Notes under the pieces: model-generated
The model's database searches: none
The model's input: the letters and a program-made list of their open reading frames with translations, nothing else
Told to the model about the DNA's origin: nothing
Part shown: piece after piece, positions 47,401 through 56,300 of the stretch
How positions within the stretch are numbered: the stretch's first letter is position 1
Layout: every line of letters begins with the position of its first letter
NCBI GenBank assembly: GCA_942493055.1
Contig: OW818680.1
Location: forward strand, 4,216,001-4,280,000
DNA length: 64,000 nucleotides
From: CAIZQW01 sp942493055
Lineage (GTDB): Bacteria; Verrucomicrobiota; Kiritimatiellia; RFP12; UBA1067
Direction: 5' to 3'
Position numbers and translations under genes: made by a program

Positions 47401-48222
47401 GTGCGTGCTATTTATGCGCCCATCCAGCCCGTGACCTTTGAAGCGTCGGCCAGCGTCTTTACAGAGTCCGCAACAGTGAAGCTGGCCTGCGCCACGCCGG
47501 AGGTCACGATCCGCTACACGCTGGACGGCAGCGAGCCGACGGCACAATCCGCCGTGTATACCGCACCGTTGAAACTGACGCAGACCACGGAACTCCGTGC
47601 GCTGGCGACACGCCAAGGGGCCCGTGAAAGCAATTATGCGTATGATCCTGGTTATATCTGCCTGCCGACGCGCGCGGTCTATACGCGTCAGACGCTCGCG
47701 CCAGCAGTCAGCGTGGCGAACAGCTCTTTTGTCTGGCACTATATAGAGGGGCAACCCTTCGCGCTCATTTCGCAAAGCGCCTTCTTCCAGCCGCAGAAGA
47801 GCGGGAAGACGGACAGGCTCTTCGATCTTTCCATGCGGACTCCCGGTAAGCCCTTCACCGTCAGCTATGAAGGGGGAGTCGAGACGACACAGGACGGTGT
47901 CTACACCTTCCATGCGCCGCGCGAATTCGTCTATCCGGATCATGATCCGGGCTATGACCTGCGCGTGTTCATCGATGGACAGGAGTGGTGGCCGAGCTAT
48001 CGCTGGCATGACATGGGCACGTGGTCCATCGCGCTGGCCAAAGGGAAGCATCTGCTGAAGGTGATCTTTACAGACATGCGCGCTACGCCCTACAAGCACG
48101 AGACGTGGCAGAACTTTGTGAATCCTGTGCTGATTTGGAAAGGCTCGACACCGATGGTGAAGGTGACCTGCCCGGATGGCAAGCAAGTCGATCTCGCAAC
48201 ATGGGGAGGAGCGAAACAATAG
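44473..48222 (+). CDS. Giant heparinase II/III-like polysaccharide lyase with CHB_HEX_C-like and PA14-like modules
   Basis: 1,249 residues from a TTG start, 2 nt after the previous stop. AAGGGAGA lies the right distance upstream and the start adds a basic n-region (RNRRRRK) to the signal peptide. ATG at 44506 is the alternative. Domain order matches the protein at 32867: helical toroid (SRFNWNIMGMG), beta-sandwich from about 607 ('RGGWQPTDAMFYMHSG', 'GQPVYVDGRTQNSHFKC'), chitobiase C-like module near 1002 ('TIRYTLDGSEPTAQS'), and PA14-like from about 1109. It is a close paralogue, probably extracellular and cleaving the same or a related acidic polymer. Confidence 0.88.
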   Translation: MRNRRRRKTYSMVALSVFLGVVASLAIEPPLRPPARMPSSPEEIKSYAALEEAAALHYKQLQGQAKKALDAYKGALAKQKPAEEAARLKQQAEHAALAAKDYGMVVECYRSFVKAFTNQKPAGLELTGGAALTLPPPHDAAERLKRFRERNSPAEIRALADRLYAALAPQPGNLRSSRPSPKLAWAIERYQHGNHQEFLDGFRDYFFDRLVNIEGYGLPVTVFIGDDRPALGTPAIHEGWVADAMRGVATMLNPKGEKQLLKITAGEPGAVNWAYLPSLDRNSEEVEQWTNIMRQFHYIDWTSGNTADGLRCWLLDAYQSTGDAKYLARWCEYMDDWGMNVQHDLNAIQAQDVSGEPFSGKSLYPWNLRAYPTLIPRMMLQHLGRLRALQQLHPGTVKQYPSATLARVLLTAMDEYLSPQILQARWSRFNWNIMGMGMNLRCSLLLADFKQGQWVSRETARVIQNYMTFSVFPDGGYVEFNDEGHQGVWNERISEVYSLCEATRPLWYDAVFAKEIKESLTYNANYLVRHLKQDGYRHREKIRDCRDRFIGQRTWVYGNASFDVMSPWVINEGETGRMVDTIFRGATDRLPRHFSDVLPNLGLFLLRGGWQPTDAMFYMHSGRVLNSNAGEDCTAYKLHNHGRFLLVGQPVYVDGRTQNSHFKCVDNTGGKTEFLVWSDGLPTKGRWHSSEAFDVAEGMYEGVYEERKTGRPYWSPFQMGGEMKMDYRLRSMGKPAVTDVERHTRQVIYIRNPEAWVVIDRITSKAAHQYEAPFEILTPLKKSVFEKKEWTDKEGVSVDPEAKVVRSLNADYPNVTLRHFSPNAFTYEFDPKNGLPFDKKGKKEIEAAESIFGRAQPEVQDALAFYRRLLVKWNGTGNQVLVTFLTTTPAGTKQDEWKVVSTRNDPRPGGAETFFHVVAPDGTDVTLHALVAPQRCDLGSENYFADCILETKAKSGEGRKIVLGPFASEERLNGKVVRAIYAPIQPVTFEASASVFTESATVKLACATPEVTIRYTLDGSEPTAQSAVYTAPLKLTQTTELRALATRQGARESNYAYDPGYICLPTRAVYTRQTLAPAVSVANSSFVWHYIEGQPFALISQSAFFQPQKSGKTDRLFDLSMRTPGKPFTVSYEGGVETTQDGVYTFHAPREFVYPDHDPGYDLRVFIDGQEWWPSYRWHDMGTWSIALAKGKHLLKVIFTDMRATPYKHETWQNFVNPVLIWKGSTPMVKVTCPDGKQVDLATWGGAKQ

Positions 48223-48227
48223 AGAAC

Positions 48228-49835
48228 ATGCAATTCCGATTTTCAAAGAGCGTATTCAGGGTAGCAAGCATCCCCCTCTTTCTGGCGGCAACAGGATTCG
48301 CCGTCCAGAAGCCCCGGAACATTGTTATGATCCTGGCGGATGATCTGGGTATTGGCGACCTTTCGTGCTACGGGGCGAAGCAGGTCACGACGCCCAATGT
48401 GGACAGGCTGGCCAAGGAGGGCATCCTCTTTCGTGATGTGCATGCGACCTCCTCCACCTGCACGCCGACGCGCTATTCAATCCTGACCGGCGACTATGCC
48501 TGGCGCAAAGAGGGCACTGGTATTGCGCCGGGCGATTCCGCCTTGCTGATCGATACGAATCGGCTGACGCTGGGATCGCTGTTGAAGAAGGCGGGCTACG
48601 TCACCGGCGCTGTCGGCAAGTGGCATCTGGGACTGGGGCCGGGTCCGGGGAAGACCGACTGGAACAAGGAGATTATCCCTGGCCCGCGCGAAATCGGGTT
48701 TGACTACTCCTTTTTACTCCCTGCGACAGGCGACCGCGTCCCTTGCGTGTATGTGGAAAACCAGAAGGTTGTCGGGCTGGAGCCGAGTGATCCGATCTCC
48801 GTGAACTATAATATTGCCGAGGGTAATTATCCTGGCGAACCTGACGGCATCAAGGACCGGACAACGCTGAAGCTGGATTGGGCGCGCGGTCACAACAATG
48901 CAATCGTGAATGGCATCGGCCGTATCGGTTTTATGAAAGGCGGACAGAAAGCGCGCTGGATTGACGAGGATATGGCGGACACGCTGGCCGCCAAAAGTGT
49001 TAAGTTTATTGAAGCGAACAAAAACAACGCCTTCTTCCTCTACTTCGCCACGCATGACATTCATGTGCCGCGCGTGCCCCATCCGCGCTTTGCGGGGAAA
49101 ACAACGATGGGTCCGCGAGGCGATGCGATTCTGCAGTTCGATGAGCAAGTCCGTGTTGTGCTGGATGCGCTTGACCGCCTCGGGCTCGCTGAGGAGACGC
49201 TCGTCATCCTGACCAGCGATAACGGCCCCATTCTGCGTGACGGCTATATGGACCAGGCGGTTGAAAAGTTGAGTGGCCATCGTCCGACAGCGCACTATCG
49301 CGGCCAGAAGTATAGCCTGTATGAAGGCGGCCATCGCGTCCCCTTCCTGGTGCGTTGGCCCAAGGGAGGCGCCCAAGGGGGCAGACAGAGCGATGCCTTG
49401 ATCTCCCTTGTTGACTTTGTCGGCAGCTTTGCAACGCTCACCGGACAGAAGGTGCCCGAGGGGCAGGCCGTCGACACGGCGGACCTGTCGAAGGCGTTCG
49501 TGGGCGAAGACCGGGTGGGGCGTACAAGTTTGATCACGGAATTTCCGGACATGGCGCTGCGCTCCGGAAAATGGATGTTCATGCCTGCAGCAACCAATCC
49601 GCGCTTCAAACCTGATCAGGCGAAGACAAACACGGGTTTAATGGGCGATCCAGAGGCTTTTATCAAAGGGGAGAAGGACTGGGGTATTTTCACTGTTGAC
49701 CAGCTTTATGACGTAGACGCAGACCCGGAGCAACGCAACAACGTGGCAGGTCGTTATCCCGAGCGCGTGAGCGCGATGAAACGTGATTTGACGCAAATGA
49801 TCCATTCCGGAAGAACACGAAAGTCAGAACAATGA
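48228..49835 (+). CDS. Secreted type I sulfatase
   Basis: 535 residues, start 5 nt after the lyase stop; the longer open frame back to 48021 overlaps the lyase and is rejected. The signal peptide runs to about 'ATGFA'. Metal-site Asp38-Asp39 (ILADDLG) and the formylglycine signature Cys78-Thr-Pro-Thr-Arg82 are present, with GKWHLG at about 125 and 'LTSDNGPI' later, all diagnostic of S1-family sulfatases. It removes sulfate esters from a sulfated sugar outside the cytoplasm and needs a formylglycine-generating enzyme encoded elsewhere. Its place in the operon implies the polysaccharide is sulfated. Its stop overlaps the next ATG by 4 nt. Confidence 0.93.
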   Translation: MQFRFSKSVFRVASIPLFLAATGFAVQKPRNIVMILADDLGIGDLSCYGAKQVTTPNVDRLAKEGILFRDVHATSSTCTPTRYSILTGDYAWRKEGTGIAPGDSALLIDTNRLTLGSLLKKAGYVTGAVGKWHLGLGPGPGKTDWNKEIIPGPREIGFDYSFLLPATGDRVPCVYVENQKVVGLEPSDPISVNYNIAEGNYPGEPDGIKDRTTLKLDWARGHNNAIVNGIGRIGFMKGGQKARWIDEDMADTLAAKSVKFIEANKNNAFFLYFATHDIHVPRVPHPRFAGKTTMGPRGDAILQFDEQVRVVLDALDRLGLAEETLVILTSDNGPILRDGYMDQAVEKLSGHRPTAHYRGQKYSLYEGGHRVPFLVRWPKGGAQGGRQSDALISLVDFVGSFATLTGQKVPEGQAVDTADLSKAFVGEDRVGRTSLITEFPDMALRSGKWMFMPAATNPRFKPDQAKTNTGLMGDPEAFIKGEKDWGIFTVDQLYDVDADPEQRNNVAGRYPERVSAMKRDLTQMIHSGRTRKSEQ

Positions 49836-51235
49836 AACAATCCATCATTCTGTTATTGTGCAGTGTCAGTTGTATGGTGTCGGCGATGACCGATGCGAAG
49901 CTTGTGGGTTTTTCGACCACAGCCAGCGGCATCGAAAATATGAAGGCCTTGCAAAAGGCTGTTGACCAGACGGGGACGATTCTTGTGACCCAGCCCGGTG
50001 TCTATAAAATTGCCGGGACTGTTTACGTGGGAAGCAACACGAGGCTCCAGTTCGGTCCCGGCGTCATCCTTCAGAAGGTCAATGAGCAAGGACGTTTCTC
50101 CCATGTCCTGTTAAATAAAGGCGCATTGACAAAGACGTACGACAGTCACATCACGATTGAGGGCCTGCAGATCCAAGTCAATGAGATGGATGGCCATGAC
50201 CAGTGGCAGGTTTACGGCCTTCGCGGACAGCTCGCCTTCTTCTACGTCAAAGACCTTCGAATCGAGCGTTTCCGTTGTTACGATCTTGGAAAAATGCAAT
50301 TCTGCATTCATGTCTGCACCTTTGAAGACTTGATTATCCATGATGTCATCATCACGGGGAAGAAGGATGGCGTACACCTGGGACGCGGGAAGCGCTTCAC
50401 GATCAGCAACGGTGTCTTTGATACCTTCGATGATGCGGTTGCGCTGAATGCGCATGACTATTCTTCGAGCAATCCTGAACTGGGGTGGATCGAAGAGGGG
50501 GTTGTCCAGAACTGTTACGATGTGGCTGCGCCGACGCGGAAGGTCGGTTATTTTTGCCGCATTCTTGCGGGCGCGTGGGTGGATTGGAAAGAGGGCATGG
50601 AGGTTCAGCAATCCGATACGGTTGTCTCAAGCGGCCGTCTCTATCGGGTGCAGATGCAAGCCGACGGCAAGGTGTTCAAGTCGGTGACGCGTCCCGTGCA
50701 CAAGCAGGGCGCAGAAGAGCTCGACGGTATTCGGTGGGGCGTTGTACAGGATGATGTCGTCTATGCGGCGGGTGTGCGGAATGTCGTCTTCCGCGACATC
50801 TTTTTGTCCGAACCGCGAACCTCTTTTTCCATTCATTTCGACAACGATAAATATAGCCGCTCCTACTACCCCGGCGCAACCATCCCTCTGCAGCAAGGGC
50901 TCGTCTTTGACAACGTGAAGGTCCTTCATGACAGGGAAGCACCCTTCCTTTCAGTCGCGACACCGATTGATTCGATCGTGATCGCCAACAGCACCTTTCG
51001 CAACAACCCGATCAGCTTTGTCAGCAACAAGGCGATGAAAGACTACGGGAAGACAGCCATTACCCTCTCCGCCTGCACCTTTGCCCATCCCGGCAAGTTA
51101 GCATTACTCAAGAACAGCATTGAAAATAAGAAGATCGACTTTGTCTCGTTTGGGAGCATGGTGCTCTCCGAGCAGTTTGAAGCGATCTTCCCGAAGACGG
51201 GGATGCTACGTGTGACAAGTGATCTGAAGCACTAA
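49832..51235 (+). CDS. Secreted GH28-like right-handed beta-helix enzyme
   Basis: 467 residues with a signal peptide (to about 'CMVSA'). The beta-helix start pattern 'NMKALQKAVDQTGTILVTQPGVYKIAGTVYVGSNTRLQFGPGVIL' resembles GH28. Probable active-site strip: 'GKKDGVHLG' (about 175-183) and 'FDDAVALNAHD' (about 197-207), the equivalents of the Asp-rich GH28 motifs. The classical GHG and RIK motifs are not obvious, so it is a distant member or another pectin-lyase-fold family. A carbohydrate-cleaving role on the same polymer is inferred from the operon. Last gene of the promoter-3 operon. Confidence 0.75.
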   Translation: MKQSIILLLCSVSCMVSAMTDAKLVGFSTTASGIENMKALQKAVDQTGTILVTQPGVYKIAGTVYVGSNTRLQFGPGVILQKVNEQGRFSHVLLNKGALTKTYDSHITIEGLQIQVNEMDGHDQWQVYGLRGQLAFFYVKDLRIERFRCYDLGKMQFCIHVCTFEDLIIHDVIITGKKDGVHLGRGKRFTISNGVFDTFDDAVALNAHDYSSSNPELGWIEEGVVQNCYDVAAPTRKVGYFCRILAGAWVDWKEGMEVQQSDTVVSSGRLYRVQMQADGKVFKSVTRPVHKQGAEELDGIRWGVVQDDVVYAAGVRNVVFRDIFLSEPRTSFSIHFDNDKYSRSYYPGATIPLQQGLVFDNVKVLHDREAPFLSVATPIDSIVIANSTFRNNPISFVSNKAMKDYGKTAITLSACTFAHPGKLALLKNSIENKKIDFVSFGSMVLSEQFEAIFPKTGMLRVTSDLKH

Positions 51236-51292
51236 CAAAGGGGCGCTACGCATCAGGCAAAGAGGGCGGCCAGATGGCCCTCCGCCTATACA

Positions 51293-51335
51293 GACATTTG
51301 TCCGTATTGCTGGATTTTAAAGAATGCAGTACAGT
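51293..51335 (+). promoter_or_regulatory. Regulon promoter 4 (dyad + TTGCTG-17-TACAGT)
   Basis: GACATTTGTC (51293-51302) is followed by CGTA, -35 TTGCTG (51307-51312), 17 bp, and -10 TACAGT (51330-51335). It lies about 20 kb from promoter 1 yet is nearly identical to it, in front of the beta-strand-repeat surface gene. Confidence 0.82.
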
Positions 51336-51420
51336 AGAAGCCATACGTACGGATCAGTGCCAAATTACTGCGCTGATGGCTTGCGCAGGACAGAACAAGT
51401 GAACGGAAAGGATGGGAATG

Positions 51421-53151
51421 ATGAAGCAAGAACTGAAGCGGCCTTTTGCACGAGGATTCATGGTGATCATGGGGCTGTTGCTGGGTGCCCCGGAAACAGC
51501 ATGCGCAGTTAACAGCGCGTGGACAAGCGCCGTCAATGGCAGTTGGGATGATGCCAGCAAGTGGAACAACGGCGTGCCGTTGGCCGGCACCAACGCCTTG
51601 CTGAACGTCAGCGGTAGCTATACGGTAGAATATACAAATCCAGTGAACTATGCGATCAGCGGAATGGTAGTGGCCAACACCAGTGGCAACAGCACGACAC
51701 TCAACATCAATACAAACGAGTTTCGATTCACGGGGGGGACCCTTTCGAATGCAACTATGAATGTCAATGCGGGAGGCGTGGTGACAAACACTGGGAACTT
51801 AGGTAACATCATATCGACCACGGTCACGTCACCCAACTCTGCCCTTGTGATCAACGGGGGACGCTATGCTCAGACAGCCGGCTCCTTCGGAAACTCTAAT
51901 GGCGGCTTGGGCTTGCAGGTCAATGACGGCATCTTTGATATCACTTCCGGTGGCGGCAACTTTTATCCGGTGCTCTTCATGAAGGGAGGACTTGTGCGCA
52001 TTTCGGGTTCTACGTACAATACAATCTATTCGTCGACAATCAGCGGTGGCATTTATTCGAACCTCAGTTCGCAGGCCTTTGGTATTCGTACAGGAACGGT
52101 GATTGTGACGAACGAGGGAAGTGTGGTCAGCACGGGATTCTTCATTATCGGCAACGGAGAGACGTTGCGGGTGGATGGGGGCAGTATGGAGATCACGGGT
52201 TACCGGCTGGAGATCGGCAACCATACGTATGGCGGTTCCAGATCAGGTTCGATCATTCAGACGGATGGGATCGTAGGCATGACCAACGTAACTGGACTGG
52301 TCGTTGGGAAGGCTACTGCAGTGATGACGGGCGGAACCTATCTCTATGATTTCCGGGGAGGGATCCTCAACCTGGAGAAGATTACTTTAACGGCGGTCAC
52401 TCGCCAAGGCGCGGTCGGCACGGTTGATCGCTTCAAGATGAGCGGTGGCACCCTGAATCTGGGTTCGGGTGGAATCGTGTATGGTGGTGGCACAGGCACG
52501 CAGTCGGTTCAGCTCTCGGGTGGGATTCTCCATGCGAAGGCCAACTGGTCGAGCAGTCTGGACATGAGTCTGCTCTCCGGCACGACGACCTTCTGTTCGG
52601 CGGATACCAATGGCGTGCCTTACGACATCGCTCTGTCCGGCATTCTGAGCGGCAACGGGGCAGTGACTAAGACCGGAGCGGGCGCGCTGTTGCTGAACGG
52701 CCAGAATACGTACGTTGGCGCAACAATGGTCAACAGCGGCACGCTGGGCGGGACGGGCTCGATCGCCGGCACAACAACAATCGCCACGAATGCCTTTGTC
52801 TCAGGCGGGAGCACCGTAGCTGTCGGAGTCTTAGCCGTGACGAACCTGGTTCTGCAGGAGGGCGCAGGTTTGGCGTGGAATTACGGGACAGCCTCGCAGG
52901 ATAGTATCACAGTTGTCGATACGTTGACCCTCCCGAACTATGGCATAGTCAATGTAAGTGCCGTCGAAAGTGCCACGTTGTCTCAACTGCCGGCCTCTAC
53001 CGTGCTCATGACCTATGCCAGCAGCAGCGGTGCAACGTCGCTTGACAAGTGGGTCGTGAATGGCGTGACATCCGCCTATGTCCGCCTGGAAGGGCTTAAT
53101 AAGCGCGTCCTGCTAATTATCAACAGAGGCACATTGATTTCGATTATGTAG
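51421..53151 (+). CDS. Secreted autotransporter-associated beta-strand-repeat surface protein
   Basis: 576 residues from the Met beginning MKQELKRP; GGAAAGG is about 9 nt upstream, and Mets at 51412 and 51418 are alternatives. The signal peptide ends at 'GAPETACA'. Low-complexity Gly/Thr/Ser/Asn-rich beta strands run through the whole protein, with the classic repeat 'VTKTGAGALLLNGQNTYVG' near residue 420. There is no catalytic motif. It ends in RGTLISIM, related to the GTMITFQ tails of the two LamG proteins. Such repeats form beta-solenoid surface passengers; no C-terminal outer-membrane barrel is present. Confidence 0.82.
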   Translation: MKQELKRPFARGFMVIMGLLLGAPETACAVNSAWTSAVNGSWDDASKWNNGVPLAGTNALLNVSGSYTVEYTNPVNYAISGMVVANTSGNSTTLNINTNEFRFTGGTLSNATMNVNAGGVVTNTGNLGNIISTTVTSPNSALVINGGRYAQTAGSFGNSNGGLGLQVNDGIFDITSGGGNFYPVLFMKGGLVRISGSTYNTIYSSTISGGIYSNLSSQAFGIRTGTVIVTNEGSVVSTGFFIIGNGETLRVDGGSMEITGYRLEIGNHTYGGSRSGSIIQTDGIVGMTNVTGLVVGKATAVMTGGTYLYDFRGGILNLEKITLTAVTRQGAVGTVDRFKMSGGTLNLGSGGIVYGGGTGTQSVQLSGGILHAKANWSSSLDMSLLSGTTTFCSADTNGVPYDIALSGILSGNGAVTKTGAGALLLNGQNTYVGATMVNSGTLGGTGSIAGTTTIATNAFVSGGSTVAVGVLAVTNLVLQEGAGLAWNYGTASQDSITVVDTLTLPNYGIVNVSAVESATLSQLPASTVLMTYASSSGATSLDKWVVNGVTSAYVRLEGLNKRVLLIINRGTLISIM

Positions 53152-53169
53152 GGCAGGCACGCACGGCCT

Positions 53170-53285
53170 AAAATAAGCGTCGGCTCGCCTCAGTCTCGCC
53201 CTCCAGCTTGCGAAGCTGAATTGAAAATGGAGGGCGAAGCTGTGCTGAGCCGAAAAAACAAGGCTCAAACATGCTTGTCTTGGCG
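53170..53285. repeat. Nested inverted-repeat element, family D copy 2
   Basis: It closely matches 20349-20466 along its length: CGGCTCGCC..TCGCCCTCCA (53180-53204), TGGAGGGCGA..TGAGCCG (53228-53252) and the outer ATAAGC/GCTTGT arms. It fills the gap between the beta-strand-repeat gene and the next lyase. Its hairpins might end or slow transcription there. Confidence 0.75.
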
Positions 53286-53330
53286 TCCTGACCCTAGCAG
53301 GACGCTTGATGAAGCGCAACGAGGAAACTT

Positions 53331-56300
53331 ATGACGAAACAGTACAATACAGCCTTACAAGGCCTGTCCACGCGCCTCTTGGTGGGTTGCTTGCTCTTCT
53401 GCATGGCGCCTATCGCGTGGGCTGCCGAAGCGTCGGACGTTGCCCAAGAGCGGCCATCATGGGCGCACCGAAATGATCCTGAAGCTGTTTCGGCGTTCGC
53501 TCAAGAATTCCTGACGATGCTCGTGCTGGATGACCTGGGCATGAATATCAATAAGTTCCGTTCACGTCCGGGCATGCTGGAGACCGCCAAGCTCGCTAAA
53601 GAGAAAAAGTATGCGGAGGCGCTCTCGGCTTTCCAGAAGTACTTCATGAACAAGCTCCGCTATCCTTCTCAGGCCGGGCTTTCGGCCTGGGATGTGAATC
53701 CCACGATGGGCGGCGTGTGCGGACAGGGCATGTGGCCGAGTGCAGTCTTGAGTCCCAACGCAGATCAGGCGAAGACGGTTGAAGCCGCGGATAAGCTGAT
53801 GCAGGGGCTGGTGATGCTTGACGGGAAAGAGGTCAAGGTCGGTGAGCCTGGAACAGTCAATTGGAATTATCCATTTGCGAGGGATGCGAAAATCCAATTT
53901 ACAAACGCACCTGCGAACGGGCTTTTTCTAGCCTCGGCCTTCACGCCCCTTGCACAGGCTTATGTCATAACCCGACAAGACGAATATCTGAAGAGGTGGG
54001 GCGAGTATCTGGACGACTGGGCGATCCATTCAAATTATGCTGATTCCATTCACCCGTGCCAGGTCCCTGATGGCGGCAATTCCAGTTCAGGCGGAGGGTT
54101 CATCAGTTATACACGGCTGATGGCGGCACTCGCCACGCTGACGCCCGAAAACAAGGAGATCCTTCCTCCGGCGACTTTTGCGCGGGTCGTTAGAAAATAC
54201 ATGTCGGAGTATCTGTTGCTCCCCATGGCCTACATCCGCTCGAATACCCACAACTGGACGCCCAGCGCAGGGTTGCTTCTTATGGCGATGTTCTACGACG
54301 AGTTCAAAATCGCCCCCGATCTTTTCCGTGAGGGGTTGCGCCGAAATATCGAGGACAACGCCGTGACGCAAAATCTCCGGGATGGGACCGAGAACCAGCA
54401 GTGCCCGTGGTACAACAGCAATTATCTGGATGTGTTTGCCGCGCTTCGTCTTCTCGATGCACGGAAAGGGCTCCAAAGTTACCGCGAGCTTCCATGGATC
54501 AGTGACTTGAAGGAGAGCGTGGAGTGGAAGAACGAGATACGGACGCATCTCGGTGAACATCTGAATTATTTCATCCGGATCAGGACGCCGCAGGGCGAAT
54601 ATCCGATACCTATTCGGGGCGGTGACAAAAGATCAGCTACGGGTATTCCTGCAGGCGAGTATTATGACATGAGCCCGGAGACGTATAACAATCCGCTTAA
54701 CAAGCAGATCTGTTCCGCTATGACAAATCCGGGTGCAGGCATCCGTCCGGAGAACTATGACTCAGACTGGTTCCCGTATGCCGGATACAATGTGGTCCGT
54801 GAAGGGTGGGAGAAGGAGAGCGGCTATGGCGCGCTTTTCTGCTCGCCGCAACCGGGCGCGTACGGCGGCTTTCGCAGCCGCAGCAACAACAACTCCTTTG
54901 GCCTTGCCGCGTTTGGGCAGGATCTGCTCGTAGACGACAGCATCGGGCATTACATGTATCCGGGCTCACCCATCCTTGTGGACGGAAAAAATCAGTTCTT
55001 CCACGCTGGAATCTACAAGGTTGAAGATCCTGCGCGTCACAAGGTCTATCAGGTCAGTGCCTGGACCACGCCGTCTCCATGGCGCTGGCATGCCTCACGC
55101 ACCTTCAATCTCATGGAGGGTGTCTATGAAGGCCTGTATTCCGCGCCGGATGTCAAATCCGCTGTTGCAGGAAAGTACGGTCTTGACGAGAGCAGCGAGT
55201 CAAGCAAGAAGGACGATAATCTTCAGCGCGATGTCAAACACCAGCGCCTCGTCCACTATGTGCGTGAAGCCAAACTGTGGATCATCACGGACCGGATGCT
55301 GACGGAGAAGGAGCATCAGTACGAGCAGGTCTGGCGGCTTGCCATGAAGCCCTGCGCGATTCCTGCGCTCAACGAAGTGGATATCAAGGTGGACACTGCC
55401 ACGAAAACGATCAGCACCCAGAGCAAGGCAGCGCCAGAGGGTTCAAAGGAGCCAGGCGCAAAGGCTGACCTGACACTGGTCCAGTTCTGCAGCCAGCCTT
55501 TAACCTACAAAACGAAAACAGTCATTAAAGATCCCAAGAACCACTATCAGTCCTGCAGCCGCATGGATGTCAGTGCGTCGTGGAAGGGTGCTGGGAATCA
55601 GCAGGTCGTGACCGTCGCGTATCCGCGCAAGGTCGCGGGAGGGGCGGATCTAAAATCCATCAAGCCGCTTGCGCTGCCTGCCGGGGTAACGGGTTTTGAA
55701 GCTCAAACCCCGGAGGGCATATCAGTTTTATTTGCGAGTGCCACCGCGCCTGCCGCTGAGATCACATTAGGTTCCGTGCGCGTGAATGGCGAATCCCTGC
55801 TTCTGTGCGGAAACAAGGGCGTCGCGCTGGGTTGCAGCCAGATGACGGTGAATGGAAAGGCCGTGACGATCCCTTCCGCCGATTTTGAATTCACCTTTGC
55901 GTCAGATCGTTCCCAACTGCCTGTCTCCTTTGTTCAAATCTACCAGCCGATTGACCCCGTCAAAGTCCTGCCTGAACGAAATGTTTTTATGGGTGAGGTG
56001 GATGTGGCGCTTACGAGCGGGACCAAGGATATCGAGATACGGTACACAGTTGATGGGACAGAGCCTGACCTTCATTCCCCGCTCTACAAAGGGCCTTTCA
56101 AACTGACCTGCAGTGCAGTGGTGAAGGCAAAGGCGTATCGGCCCGGCTTAACGACAGACCCGGACTACATGAGCGGCACGCTTTCCAGTCCAATCAGCTT
56201 CGGCGTATTTAAAAAAGAGGAGCCGATTGAAAGTGTTAAGGTGCTTAATCCGAAGACAGGAATCCTGTGCAACTATTATGAAGCCGACTGGAAGCGGATG

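Noticed and set aside
48021..48227. N-terminal extension of the sulfatase
   Set aside because: It overlaps the end of the lyase in another frame and would bury the signal peptide.
46504..48246. 580-codon open frame on the minus strand across the lyase at 44473
   Set aside because: It lies opposite well-defined beta-sandwich, chitobiase-C and PA14-like segments and has no ribosome site or recognisable motif.
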